The notes under the pieces: generated by a model | What the model was told of the DNA's origin: nothing | What the model saw: the letters and a program-made list of their open reading frames with translations, nothing else | Databases searched by the model: none | Shown here: positions 1 to 6,694 of the stretch, in pieces | Layout of the letters: each line of letters opens with the position of its first letter | Position numbering within the stretch: the first letter of the stretch is position 1 | Source of the DNA: Phycisphaerae bacterium | GTDB taxonomy: Bacteria > Planctomycetota > Phycisphaerae > Sedimentisphaerales > UBA12454 | DNA length: 13,966 bases | Direction of reading: 5' to 3' | NCBI GenBank assembly: GCA_028712345.1 | Contig: JAQTQF010000018.1 | Span: forward strand, 1-13,966 | Made by a program: the position numbers and the translations under genes

Positions 1-1
1 C

Positions 2-259
2 GACAAGATTACCGATTATATTATGGTGATTAACAACGCGGTAAAACAAGAAGACAGTCAGATTCTCAAGGACGCTCAGTCGAAAGGCAGATATATTACA
101 GGCCTGATGAAAAAATACCGCTCTGAACATAACGCAAGAGTCGAAAGGGGCGAGGCTTCGCCGCTGAAAAGCATTGTTTATACCGACATACTTAATTCGT
201 ACCGGCGGATTAAAGACCACAGCCTGAATATCGCAGAAGTCCTGGCGGGTGAGAAATAA
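2..259 (+). CDS. C-terminal end of a PhoU-domain protein, probably a Na/Pi cotransporter family protein (partial)
   Basis: The frame is open from the window edge and stops with TAA at 257-259, so only about 85 C-terminal residues are present. The first internal ATG is at 23, but the frame continues upstream, so that is probably not the real start. The visible part is charged and helical. It ends in YTDILNSYRRIKDHSLNIAEV, which resembles the last helix of PhoU-like domains, where a DhxxxxxRIxDHxxNIAE pattern is typical. In bacteria such a tail closes either a stand-alone PhoU regulator or, more often with this wording, a Na+/phosphate symporter of the NptA/PNaS type, whose cytoplasmic PhoU domain follows the membrane part. 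The membrane portion would lie upstream of the window, so transporter versus free PhoU protein cannot be decided here. The gene converges on ribD. Confidence 0.7.
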   Translation, partial: DKITDYIMVINNAVKQEDSQILKDAQSKGRYITGLMKKYRSEHNARVERGEASPLKSIVYTDILNSYRRIKDHSLNIAEVLAGEK

Positions 260-308
260 TTTTGCCACAGAGCAAATTCATTTTATTTTTAGCCACAGAG
301 AACATTTA

Positions 309-323
309 TCCGCCTGCGGCGGA
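309..323. repeat. Short palindrome TCCGCC-TGC-GGCGGA, copy 1
   Basis: A perfect 6-bp stem with a 3-nt loop, embedded in the larger 265-548 element. A second copy with a different loop (AGA) lies at 3787-3801. Both copies share the flanking context TTATCCGCC...GGCGGAC, which suggests a small dispersed repeat family. There is no T-run on either side, so it is not a terminator. Confidence 0.6.
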
Positions 324-425
324 CAGAGTTCACAGAGGTTTTAAAATAAACAACGAATTAACACGAATTTTCGCGGATAACCGACCTGTCGTTTGTGCTT
401 TTGTTCTTATTTTTTCTCTGTGACT

Positions 426-455
426 AAAATTAAAAACCGCCGGTAAAACCGGCGG
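426..455 (-). terminator. Intrinsic terminator of ribD (and of the ligA-ribD unit)
   Basis: On the minus strand CCGCCGG, a 5-nt loop TTTTA and CCGGCGG form a perfect 7-bp GC stem (plus-strand arms 437-443 and 449-455). TTTTTAATTTT follows directly. It lies about 95 nt past the ribD stop, inside the inverted-repeat element, and is the only convincing rho-independent terminator for the leftward ligA-ribD transcript. On the plus strand the hairpin has no T-tract, so it would act mainly in the minus direction. Confidence 0.8.
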
Positions 456-548
456 CTAAATACAAAATACTTTATTCGTGTTCATTCGTGGCTAATAAAA
501 TCAGTGGAATCCGCGTAATCTGCGGTTAAAAAAATTATCTCTCTGTGG

Positions 549-1622
549 TTATTTTATAAGGCCTGTTAATCGGATGTCTTTAGCGAATAATTTTTTGCTG
601 CTGTAATTGGCTTTCAGACGATTATATGTATTTTTCATTGTTCGCAAAGAAGCGACTTTGCCTTTCTTGCCGAGTTTTTCATCTGAGGTATAGATAACAA
701 GTTCGTCGGCAAGTTTTTGTTTTAGAAATGCCGAGACGACTTCTCTGCCGCCCTCGACTAATAGCGTCTGGATGCCTCTTTTGCCCAGTTCAGCAAGCAC
801 AGTGTTAAGATTTATTCTGCCTTTGTGTTTTTTGACTTTTACGATTTCAACGGCTTTTAATTTTCTTTTCTTCTTTACTGTCGTAAAGATACAGACCGGC
901 GTTTGATTTGCGGTCTTGACTAATTTTGAATTCTCAGGAATTTTTAAATTACTGTCCAGCACGGCTCTGATTAGCGGATAATGTCCGGCCGGTCTTGCCG
1001 TAAGCATTGGGTCATCAGCGAGAACCGTATTTATGCCGACGAGGATTGCCTGTACTCTTCTGCGGATTTTGTGAACATCTTTTCTGCTCGCCGGGATTGT
1101 GAGCCAGCGTTTGCCGTCGCTGCGGGATAAAAAGCCGTCTTTACTTTGAGCCCATTTGACGATTACCCAGAGCTTATTTGTTCGAGCCGATTTGAAAAAT
1201 GGAGCGTTTAATTTCTCAGCCGGGTCTTTGCAGATGCCGGTTATGACTTTTATCCCGGCTTTTTTGAGGATTTTAAAACCTTTGCCGGCCACTTTCCTTG
1301 TCGGGTCTTTCGTTGCAGCAACGACTTTTTTTATTCCCGCCGCAATAATAGCCTTTGTGCAGGGCGGAGTCTTGCCGAAATGACAGCAGGGCTCAAGCGT
1401 AACATACATTGTCGCACCGGAGGAGGAATTTCCCTTTTTTTTGCAGTCCGCAAAGGCGTTTATTTCAGCGTGCGCCCCGCCGAATTTTTGGTGATACCCT
1501 TTGCCGAGGATTTTGCCGTTTTGGACGATAACACATCCAACTACAGGATTTGGTTCTACTTTGCCGATACCTTTTTTTGCGAGAGCCAGGGCGGTTTTCA
1601 TAAAATTAGTGTCGGCAGCCAT
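549..1622 (-). CDS. ribD: Bifunctional riboflavin biosynthesis deaminase/reductase RibD
   Basis: This enzyme performs two consecutive cytosolic steps of riboflavin synthesis: deamination of the pyrimidine ring of 2,5-diamino-6-ribosylamino-4-pyrimidinone 5'-phosphate, then NADPH-dependent reduction of the ribose side chain. The 357 residues match the usual length. Residues 1-145 form the CMP/dCMP-type deaminase domain, with PNPVVG at 25-30, the zinc-ligand and proton-shuttle motif HAE at 51-53, and PCC...C with C79 and C88 as the other zinc ligands. Residues from about 150 form the DHFR-like reductase domain, with VKWAQSKDG (SKDG replaces the common SLDG), GINTVLADDPMLTAR and LLVEGG. ATG is chosen as start because it overlaps the ligA TAA by one base (TAATG), which implies translational coupling. 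No strong Shine-Dalgarno is visible. Other riboflavin genes are not in the window. Confidence 0.96.
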   Translation of the reverse strand: MAADTNFMKTALALAKKGIGKVEPNPVVGCVIVQNGKILGKGYHQKFGGAHAEINAFADCKKKGNSSSGATMYVTLEPCCHFGKTPPCTKAIIAAGIKKVVAATKDPTRKVAGKGFKILKKAGIKVITGICKDPAEKLNAPFFKSARTNKLWVIVKWAQSKDGFLSRSDGKRWLTIPASRKDVHKIRRRVQAILVGINTVLADDPMLTARPAGHYPLIRAVLDSNLKIPENSKLVKTANQTPVCIFTTVKKKRKLKAVEIVKVKKHKGRINLNTVLAELGKRGIQTLLVEGGREVVSAFLKQKLADELVIYTSDEKLGKKGKVASLRTMKNTYNRLKANYSSKKLFAKDIRLTGLIK

Positions 1623-3619
1623 TATTTTTTGCCAATCATTTCGAGGAATTGTTTTTCGTTGATGACTTTTACGCCTAATTGTTGTGCCTTATCTAATTTA
1701 CTTCCTGCATCTGCTCCCGCCAGAACAAAATCCGTTTTTTTACTTACGCTCGAAGAGACTTTTCCGCCATTTTGTTTTATCGCTTTTTCAATGTCCGCTC
1801 TGCTGAAGTTTTCGAGCGTTCCGGTAACGACAAAAGTCTTGCCTATCAGCGAATCGCTTTGTTTCGTTTTTTGCTGTTTAGGATTTATGCCGGCAGCAAT
1901 AAGTTTGTCAATAACCTCAAGATTATCGCTGTCTCGGAAGTATTCACAGATACTTTTCGCCAGCACGGGCCCAATCTGGTTGATTTCGGTCAATTCTTCA
2001 ATAGCGGATTTTCTGATAGCGTCGATTGAGCCGAAATGCTCGGCGAGTATCTCGGCGTTCTGAGTTCCGACATGGCGAATACCGATCGCCGATATGAGTC
2101 TGTCCAGCGACTGTGATTTACTTTTTTCTATTCCATCTATGATGTCCCACGCGCTTTTGTCGGCCATTCTGTCGAGATTGGCCAGCGCATTAACATCGAG
2201 TTTATAAAGGTCTGCCAAATCTCTGACGATTTTTTTATCGACAAGCTGGTCGATTATCGCAGTCCCGAGATTTTCGATATCCATCTGGTCCCTGCCCGCA
2301 AAATACCGCAGTCTTTCTTTTAATTGAGCAGGGCAGTTTGAGCTGATACACCTTATATAAACGCCGTTTTCGTCTTTTTGTACTTTTGAGCCGCATTCGG
2401 GACATTTAACAGGCGGCAAAAATTGTTTAGCGTTTTTGGGCCGTAATTCCTTTTTTACTTCGATGACCTGCGGGATAATTTCGCCCGCTTTTTCGATTAT
2501 TACCGTATCGCCCTCTCTGACATCAAGCCGGTCGATTTCATCGAAGTTGTGCAGGCTTGCTCTCTTTACCATTGTGCCGGCAAGCTGTACCGGCTCGAAA
2601 TTTGCCACAGGCGTAAGAGTTCCGGTCTTTCCGACCTGCACATCGATTGAAGTTATCTTTGTTTCTGCCTGGGCGGCGGCGAATTTATAGCTGATGCACC
2701 ACCGCGGAGCTCTGCCCGTTGCGCCGAGTGTACCTCGCTGGTCGAGACTGTCGACTTTTATAACCATTCCGTCAATTTGATAATCCAGCCCGAACCGTTG
2801 TTTTTCCCACTGGTCGCATATTTTTATTACTTCGTCGATGTTTGCCGCCTTTTTGATGTGCGGATTGACCGGCAGACCTAATTTTTTTAGTTTCTCAAGA
2901 CTCTCAAGATGCGTTTTTGCGAATCGGCCGCTGATTTGGCCCATTGAATAAGCGAAAAACGCAAGTTTTCTTTCAGCGGTGGTTTTGGCATTGAGCAGTT
3001 TCAGCGAACCGGCGGCGGCGTTTCTCGGATTGGCGAATAAAGCCTGCTCCTGTTTTTCCCTTTGTTTGTTGAGTTTGGCGAAGGCCTTTTTCGGCATATA
3101 TACTTCGCCGCGAACTTCGAGCTCGGCAGGGGCATCTTTGCCGAGATGAAGCGGAATGGATTTTATCGTTCGTATGTTGTTTGTAACATTATCGCCGACT
3201 GCCCCGTCGCCTCTTGTTGCGCCGAGAACTAAAATACCTTTTTCATATCGCAAGCTTACGGCCAGTCCGTCGATTTTCAGTTCGACTGAATACTGGTAGT
3301 TTTTTGAGCTGAGTCCCTTCGCGATTCTCTGGTCGAATGCCTTCAGTTCATCGGCACTGTAGGTGTTGTCGATACTGAGCATTGGGATTGAGTGAATTAC
3401 CTGCTCGAAGCCCTCGATAGGTTTGCCGCTTACCCTTTGCGTAGGGGAGTCGGGCGTTATGAGATCGGGGTATTGCTGTTCGAGTTTTTTCAGTTCGCTG
3501 AATAACTGGTCATATTTCTGGTCTGAAATTTCGGGTTTGTTCAGGACATAATAAAGATAATCGTGCCTTCTGATTTGTTCCTTTAACGACCGGATTTTCT
3601 CTATTGCGTCCTGTTTCAT
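1622..3619 (-). CDS. ligA: NAD+-dependent DNA ligase LigA
   Basis: This is the replicative and repair ligase that seals 5'-phosphate/3'-OH nicks using NAD+. With the ATG at 3617-3619 it is 665 residues long. The adenylation lysine of the KIDG motif then falls at residue 115, the same number as in E. coli LigA. Domains in order are: Ia N-terminal NMN-binding region (HDYLYYVLNKPEISDQKYD), nucleotidyltransferase (ELKIDG; TRGDG at 135-139; NPRNAAAGSLK), OB fold (DxVIIEKAGEIIP around 371-383), four-cysteine zinc finger (C406, C409, C424, C429), HhH repeats (about 440-580) and a BRCT domain (about 588-665). An in-frame TTG at 3655 would add 12 residues; I prefer the ATG on family alignment, although neither has a strong Shine-Dalgarno. 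The last base of the reading frame overlaps the ribD start. Confidence 0.97.
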   Translation of the reverse strand: MKQDAIEKIRSLKEQIRRHDYLYYVLNKPEISDQKYDQLFSELKKLEQQYPDLITPDSPTQRVSGKPIEGFEQVIHSIPMLSIDNTYSADELKAFDQRIAKGLSSKNYQYSVELKIDGLAVSLRYEKGILVLGATRGDGAVGDNVTNNIRTIKSIPLHLGKDAPAELEVRGEVYMPKKAFAKLNKQREKQEQALFANPRNAAAGSLKLLNAKTTAERKLAFFAYSMGQISGRFAKTHLESLEKLKKLGLPVNPHIKKAANIDEVIKICDQWEKQRFGLDYQIDGMVIKVDSLDQRGTLGATGRAPRWCISYKFAAAQAETKITSIDVQVGKTGTLTPVANFEPVQLAGTMVKRASLHNFDEIDRLDVREGDTVIIEKAGEIIPQVIEVKKELRPKNAKQFLPPVKCPECGSKVQKDENGVYIRCISSNCPAQLKERLRYFAGRDQMDIENLGTAIIDQLVDKKIVRDLADLYKLDVNALANLDRMADKSAWDIIDGIEKSKSQSLDRLISAIGIRHVGTQNAEILAEHFGSIDAIRKSAIEELTEINQIGPVLAKSICEYFRDSDNLEVIDKLIAAGINPKQQKTKQSDSLIGKTFVVTGTLENFSRADIEKAIKQNGGKVSSSVSKKTDFVLAGADAGSKLDKAQQLGVKVINEKQFLEMIGKK

Positions 3620-3786
3620 ACTGAAGAGTCTATTGTATGGCAGGCCTTTTTTCAAGAATTGAGTTTCGCCGGGTTTTTATAGCCAGTTTGAATCGGCCAT
3701 TTTGCAATTATGTATCCCGCCGGACACCAAATATGGAAACACCCGCTTCGTGCCATTGAGATTCAGCGAACCATTCCGGCTGCTTA

Positions 3787-3801
3787 TCCGCCAGAGGCGG
3801 A
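3787..3801. repeat. Short palindrome TCCGCC-AGA-GGCGGA, copy 2
   Basis: A perfect 6-bp stem with a 3-nt loop in the 193-bp gap between the OmpA-like gene and ligA. It matches the copy at 309-323 in stem and flanks and differs only in the loop. There is no T-tract on the minus-strand side, so it does not look like a terminator of the lipoprotein gene. The remainder of the gap (3620-3786) shows a possible -10 TATAAA for ligA (minus strand, near 3680) but no convincing -35. Confidence 0.55.
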
Positions 3802-3812
3802 CTCGGCTTTTA

Positions 3813-4598
3813 TTATGCGCCGGCAGGAATCAGATAAAGCTCAACGCGTCTGTTTTTCGGATTTCCTTTTTTATTGGCCTCGTTGGCTTCAATCGGCCTG
3901 AACTCGCCAAAGCCTCTTACACTGATTCTTTTCGGATTTACGCCGGAAGTTTCCATGATTTTTTCGACTGAGATAGCTCTGTGCACCGACAGGTGCCAAT
4001 TGCTTGGGTGCTGACTCAAAGTACCTGATTTCCTGATTGGCATATCATCAGTATGACCTGCGATGACGATATCAAAACCTTCAGCATCTTTGGAGTTGAT
4101 GATTTGACAAAGTTTCTGAATCAATCCTGCCGCTTCGGCTGCGACAACATCGCTGCCTTTTTCAAAAAGCAGGTCGCTCTTGAATTTGACAGTTCCGGTA
4201 TCTTCGTCGAATTCTATCATATCATTTGCGGCGGCAAATTTTTGCAGAGCGCTTGCCAGCTCCGGTGTCAGAGCAGCTCTGCCGCTGATTAATTCACTTT
4301 GCATTCTCGTTATCAGGGCGGTTTTCTTGTCAATATCTTCCTGCAGTGCCTCAGCTTTTTTCCGCAATGTTTCAGTATCCGCAGAGCAGTTTGCCGCAGC
4401 TTCGGCGAGCTGTTTTTCTACCTGTGCCAGTTTAAGTTTTGTTACATTGAATTCGCTTTCGAGAGCGTCGATGCGCTGCTGCTGGCTTCTGTTTCTGAGC
4501 TTCAAATCATCATATTTTTCCTGTGAAGTACATCCGCTTAACAAAACCGCGGCAGTTACTAAAACGACAAATCCCAAGAATAGTTTAGAGGCCTGCAT
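3813..4598 (-). CDS. OmpA/MotB-domain lipoprotein with coiled-coil stalk
   Basis: A predicted lipid-anchored envelope protein of 261 residues that would tie a membrane to peptidoglycan. Residues 1-22 are a lipoprotein signal with lipobox LLSGC (C23). Residue +2 is Thr rather than Asp, which by the E. coli rule fits outer-membrane sorting. About 25-105 is a heptad-rich coiled coil. Residues 145-258 are an OmpA C-terminal peptidoglycan-binding domain, with GHTDDMPI at 181-188, a conserved NWHLSVHRA segment near 200-209 and NRRVELYL at 249-256. The start is the ATG with AGGAAAGGA about 6 nt upstream; an in-frame TTG at 4649 is a weaker choice because it would bury the signal peptide. It resembles Pal/MotB-like planctomycete lipoproteins. 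No Tol genes are adjacent, so a Pal role is not shown. Confidence 0.9.
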   Translation of the reverse strand: MQASKLFLGFVVLVTAAVLLSGCTSQEKYDDLKLRNRSQQQRIDALESEFNVTKLKLAQVEKQLAEAAANCSADTETLRKKAEALQEDIDKKTALITRMQSELISGRAALTPELASALQKFAAANDMIEFDEDTGTVKFKSDLLFEKGSDVVAAEAAGLIQKLCQIINSKDAEGFDIVIAGHTDDMPIRKSGTLSQHPSNWHLSVHRAISVEKIMETSGVNPKRISVRGFGEFRPIEANEANKKGNPKNRRVELYLIPAGA

Positions 4599-4604
4599 TT
4601 TATG

Positions 4605-4613
4605 TCCTTTCCT
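4605..4613 (-). promoter_or_regulatory. Shine-Dalgarno that fixes the start of the OmpA-like lipoprotein
   Basis: On the minus strand AGGAAAGGA lies 6 nt upstream of the ATG at 4596-4598. This purine-rich site, with the lipobox at the expected distance from that ATG, decides against the longer reading frame that begins with TTG at 4649. Confidence 0.75.
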
Positions 4614-4692
4614 GACAAAGAAAAAATCCCTTAAAATTTTTGAAAGCAAATAAACAAGTAGGAATCTACCGTTGTTTTTTGATAAAAGCCAG

Positions 4693-4716
4693 ATAAAAAT
4701 AACTGAAAATGTTCAG
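4693..4716 (-). terminator. Weak candidate terminator after the HTH-like two-TM protein gene
   Basis: Directly after the stop at 4718, the minus strand has CTGAA, a 4-nt loop and TTCAG, followed by TTATTTTTAT. The stem is only 5 bp and AT-rich, so termination here is uncertain. Position and T-rich tail are the only support. Confidence 0.35.
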
Positions 4717-4717
4717 C

Positions 4718-5971
4718 TTAGTTTGATTCAGCCGTCGGTTGCTTACCCTTTTTAACTTTTTTCTCTTTTTTCGGCTTTGGCTTTTTCACTTTTGCCTGTC
4801 TGTTTTTTTTTGTTCCGCTTGACGAAGAAACTGAGGCGACAATGGCCATCAGCAATACCAAACCTGCCGCACCACCGGCGAGATACCAGATAATCGGTTC
4901 CAGTGAGGATAGTATCTTTAGCTCTGGTATAGACTTATAACCTGCTATCACAACTATTGCGGTGTAAATCAAAACTATCATAGGGATAAAAAGTGTTACT
5001 CCGAACAGATTGCTGGCCGCATCGGGAGCTGCTTCCGCCATCATTGCATACGCCGCAGGTGCTGCAGGGGCAGTTTCAGGCTCTTCATAAGCATTGGATT
5101 CTGTCTGCTCGAAGATTTTTTCGGCTTCTGCAGCCAAACCGCCCGCGGGTGTGGCGGCTTTGCCGGCCGCGGCATTCTGGGGTTCGGGATATATATCGTC
5201 GAGTACTGCTCCGAGAGAGGTGTCATCTGCTTGAAGCGACAAATCGAGCAGACCTGAGCCGCTGCCGCCGAAGCTGTCGAGATTTATATCGTCGTCAAGT
5301 CTCGCTACGCTCATCTCGTCTTCACCCTTATCATCGAGCGCATCGGGTGAGGTCTTGATGAGTTTTGTCTCTCCGCTCGTATCTTCGCTTAATTTGAATT
5401 CTGTATCCGAATCACTGAGGACATTAATAGAATCACTGCTGAGCGAAATGTTTGTATCGCCGTTGGCCACAGAATTTTTATCCAAATCAGGAATACCGGA
5501 ACCGGATTTTAAACTGCCGGATTTCTGGCCGGCTTTTGTCTCTTCGCTTGCCAGATCGCCGAGGTCGAAATTATTGTCTTTCGCGTCATCGGCGGGGAAT
5601 AGCTCTATCTCTTCTTCCGGCGGCTCCTGGCCGAGAACCTCGTCAGCCATTAGCGCTCCGGTTTCATCGAGCTTGAATTTTGACTCATTTTTACTGCTAT
5701 CTTTATCATCGCCCATAAGCATATCGAGTTCTTCCGGAGCGAGCGATACTTCTCCGGTTTCGTCGATTGCCAGACTCATCGAGTCGCTGAGTATGGCGGT
5801 ATCCCCTTTTGGAAGCGAGGCCAACGCATCGACATCTTCGACCTTGTAAAGTTGCTTTGCACCGTCTCGAAATTCACGAAGTTTGCCTTCTCTGACGAAT
5901 GTTTTTATCTCGGCTTCGCTTTTCCCGAGTTTTTCCATTGACTGCTCTAAGCTGTAAAACATTCCAGCCAT
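4718..5971 (-). CDS. Acidic two-TM membrane protein with an HTH/excisionase-like N-terminus, function unknown
   Basis: The 417 residues show four parts. Residues 4-55 (MFYSLEQSMEKLGKSEAEIK...VREGKLREFRDGAKQLYKVEDVDAL) resemble the MerR/excisionase-type winged HTH pattern. About 56-320 are acidic, Ser/Asp/Gly-rich, probably disordered, with repeated DETG units (SLAIDETGEVSL at 66-77, KLDETGALM at 100-108). Two hydrophobic segments lie at about 322-344 and 359-381. The tail from 388 is strongly Lys-rich. With no signal peptide, both ends should be cytoplasmic. The GSGSGLLDLSLQADDTSLG stretch (236-254) resembles, from memory, a motif shared by many planctomycete proteins. ATG at 5971 has AGGA (5979-5982) at good spacing, and a promoter lies at 6031-6058. 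The N-terminal module might bind DNA or only be a fold relative; function is unknown. Confidence 0.85.
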   Translation of the reverse strand: MAGMFYSLEQSMEKLGKSEAEIKTFVREGKLREFRDGAKQLYKVEDVDALASLPKGDTAILSDSMSLAIDETGEVSLAPEELDMLMGDDKDSSKNESKFKLDETGALMADEVLGQEPPEEEIELFPADDAKDNNFDLGDLASEETKAGQKSGSLKSGSGIPDLDKNSVANGDTNISLSSDSINVLSDSDTEFKLSEDTSGETKLIKTSPDALDDKGEDEMSVARLDDDINLDSFGGSGSGLLDLSLQADDTSLGAVLDDIYPEPQNAAAGKAATPAGGLAAEAEKIFEQTESNAYEEPETAPAAPAAYAMMAEAAPDAASNLFGVTLFIPMIVLIYTAIVVIAGYKSIPELKILSSLEPIIWYLAGGAAGLVLLMAIVASVSSSSGTKKNRQAKVKKPKPKKEKKVKKGKQPTAESN

Positions 5972-6030
5972 AATATTTTCCTGAATGTAAGAGTTCGAAA
6001 AACTAAAAATAACTTACCTATGTTAGCACG

Positions 6031-6058
6031 ATTATACTAATAAAGTGTCAGTATTCAA
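6031..6058 (-). promoter_or_regulatory. Sigma70-type promoter for the HTH-like two-TM protein gene
   Basis: On the minus strand TTGAAT (6053-6058) and TATAAT (6031-6036) are separated by 16 nt. The start point would lie near 6024, giving a leader of about 50 nt to the ATG at 5971. The -10 is perfect and the -35 matches 4 of 6. This separates the gene from the maf cluster upstream. Confidence 0.65.
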
Positions 6059-6099
6059 GTTATTTATTTCGGTGATTTTAAGTAGTTTTTGTGCGAATT

Positions 6100-6681
6100 T
6101 TAATAATTGTGGACTTTTTCAAACATTTTTTCGAGCAGTTCCATACCAAAGCCCATTACATTTGTTCTGCTGCCTTCTATTTTTTCGATAAACTCGTCGG
6201 CTCCTTCCTGAATGCCGTAAGCGCCTGCTTTACCTTTCCATGTCTGTGAATCAATATGCCCGGCGATTTGTTTTTCGGTCAGTTTTTTCGGATAAACAAT
6301 GGTAGTATCGGCCTCGATAAGTTCCAGCCCTGCGTCTTTTTTGACTATTGCCATACCTGTTATGACTTTATGTGGTTTGCTGAACAGTTTTCTGGTAATT
6401 TCCTCAGCGTGCTTTGCCGAGTCCGGCTTGCCGATAATTTGGCCGTCGTAATCGACAACGGTATCGGCGGCGACGATTAGTGTATCGGGATATTTTTCAG
6501 CGATGTTTTTTGCCTTTGCCAGCGCCGCTTTGCAGGCAAATTCTGTCGGACTCATACCGCCGGTCAAAATTTTTGACTCATCAATATCGGAGACGACAAT
6601 ATCAAACTTATATCCCGCTTTTTGAAGCAGGTCTTTTCTTCTCGGCGATGCCGATGCGAGGATAAAAGATTGTTTTTTCAT
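6100..6681 (-). CDS. maf: Maf/YhdE-family nucleoside triphosphate pyrophosphatase
   Basis: A cytosolic house-cleaning enzyme that hydrolyses non-canonical or excess nucleoside triphosphates to monophosphate and pyrophosphate. Its 193 residues are the usual Maf length. Motifs are LASASPRR at 8-15, AADTVV with catalytic-base candidate D73, IGKP at 83-86, and KAGAYGIQ at 151-158. The AYGIQ form belongs to the YhdE (dTTP/UTP) subgroup, not the YceF (m7GTP) subgroup, so dTTP and UTP are the likely substrates; the subgroup assignment is inferred from this motif alone. It is the last gene of a four-gene cluster, 13 nt after the peptidase stop, with no clear Shine-Dalgarno or terminator. Confidence 0.95.
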   Translation of the reverse strand: MKKQSFILASASPRRKDLLQKAGYKFDIVVSDIDESKILTGGMSPTEFACKAALAKAKNIAEKYPDTLIVAADTVVDYDGQIIGKPDSAKHAEEITRKLFSKPHKVITGMAIVKKDAGLELIEADTTIVYPKKLTEKQIAGHIDSQTWKGKAGAYGIQEGADEFIEKIEGSRTNVMGFGMELLEKMFEKVHNY

Positions 6682-6694
6682 ATGATACAGGTTT

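Larger units (their letters stand above)
265..548. repeat. Nested inverted-repeat intergenic element filling the gap between two convergent genes
   Basis: The gap between the two stop codons is almost entirely symmetric sequence. The outer arms CCACAGAG (265-272) and CTCTGTGG (541-548) are perfect complements. Further CACAGAG units at 294-300 and 331-337 match CTCTGTG at 416-422. CAACGAATTAACACGAAT (351-368) pairs with 474-491 at 16 of 18 positions. CGCGGAT (372-378) pairs with ATCCGCG (509-515). The right arm directly abuts the ribD stop codon (549-551). No open reading frame is visible. From memory, CACAGAG / ATTCGTGTTCATTCGTGG / TCCGCG strings like these recur in intergenic DNA of many environmental bacteria. 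The family and mobility are not known to me, and a non-autonomous MITE-like or REP-like origin is an inference. Confidence 0.7.

Noticed and set aside
1380..2063. 227-codon plus-strand open frame opposite ribD and ligA
   Set aside because: It is antisense to two confidently identified genes, has no ribosome site, and its Ser/Phe-rich composition is what the reverse of coding DNA gives.
3787..3801. Terminator of the OmpA-like lipoprotein gene
   Set aside because: The hairpin has no T-tract on the minus-strand downstream side.
5355..5849. 164-codon plus-strand open frame rich in Ser
   Set aside because: It is the complement of the Asp/Glu/Ser-rich region of the membrane protein gene; the composition is a by-product.
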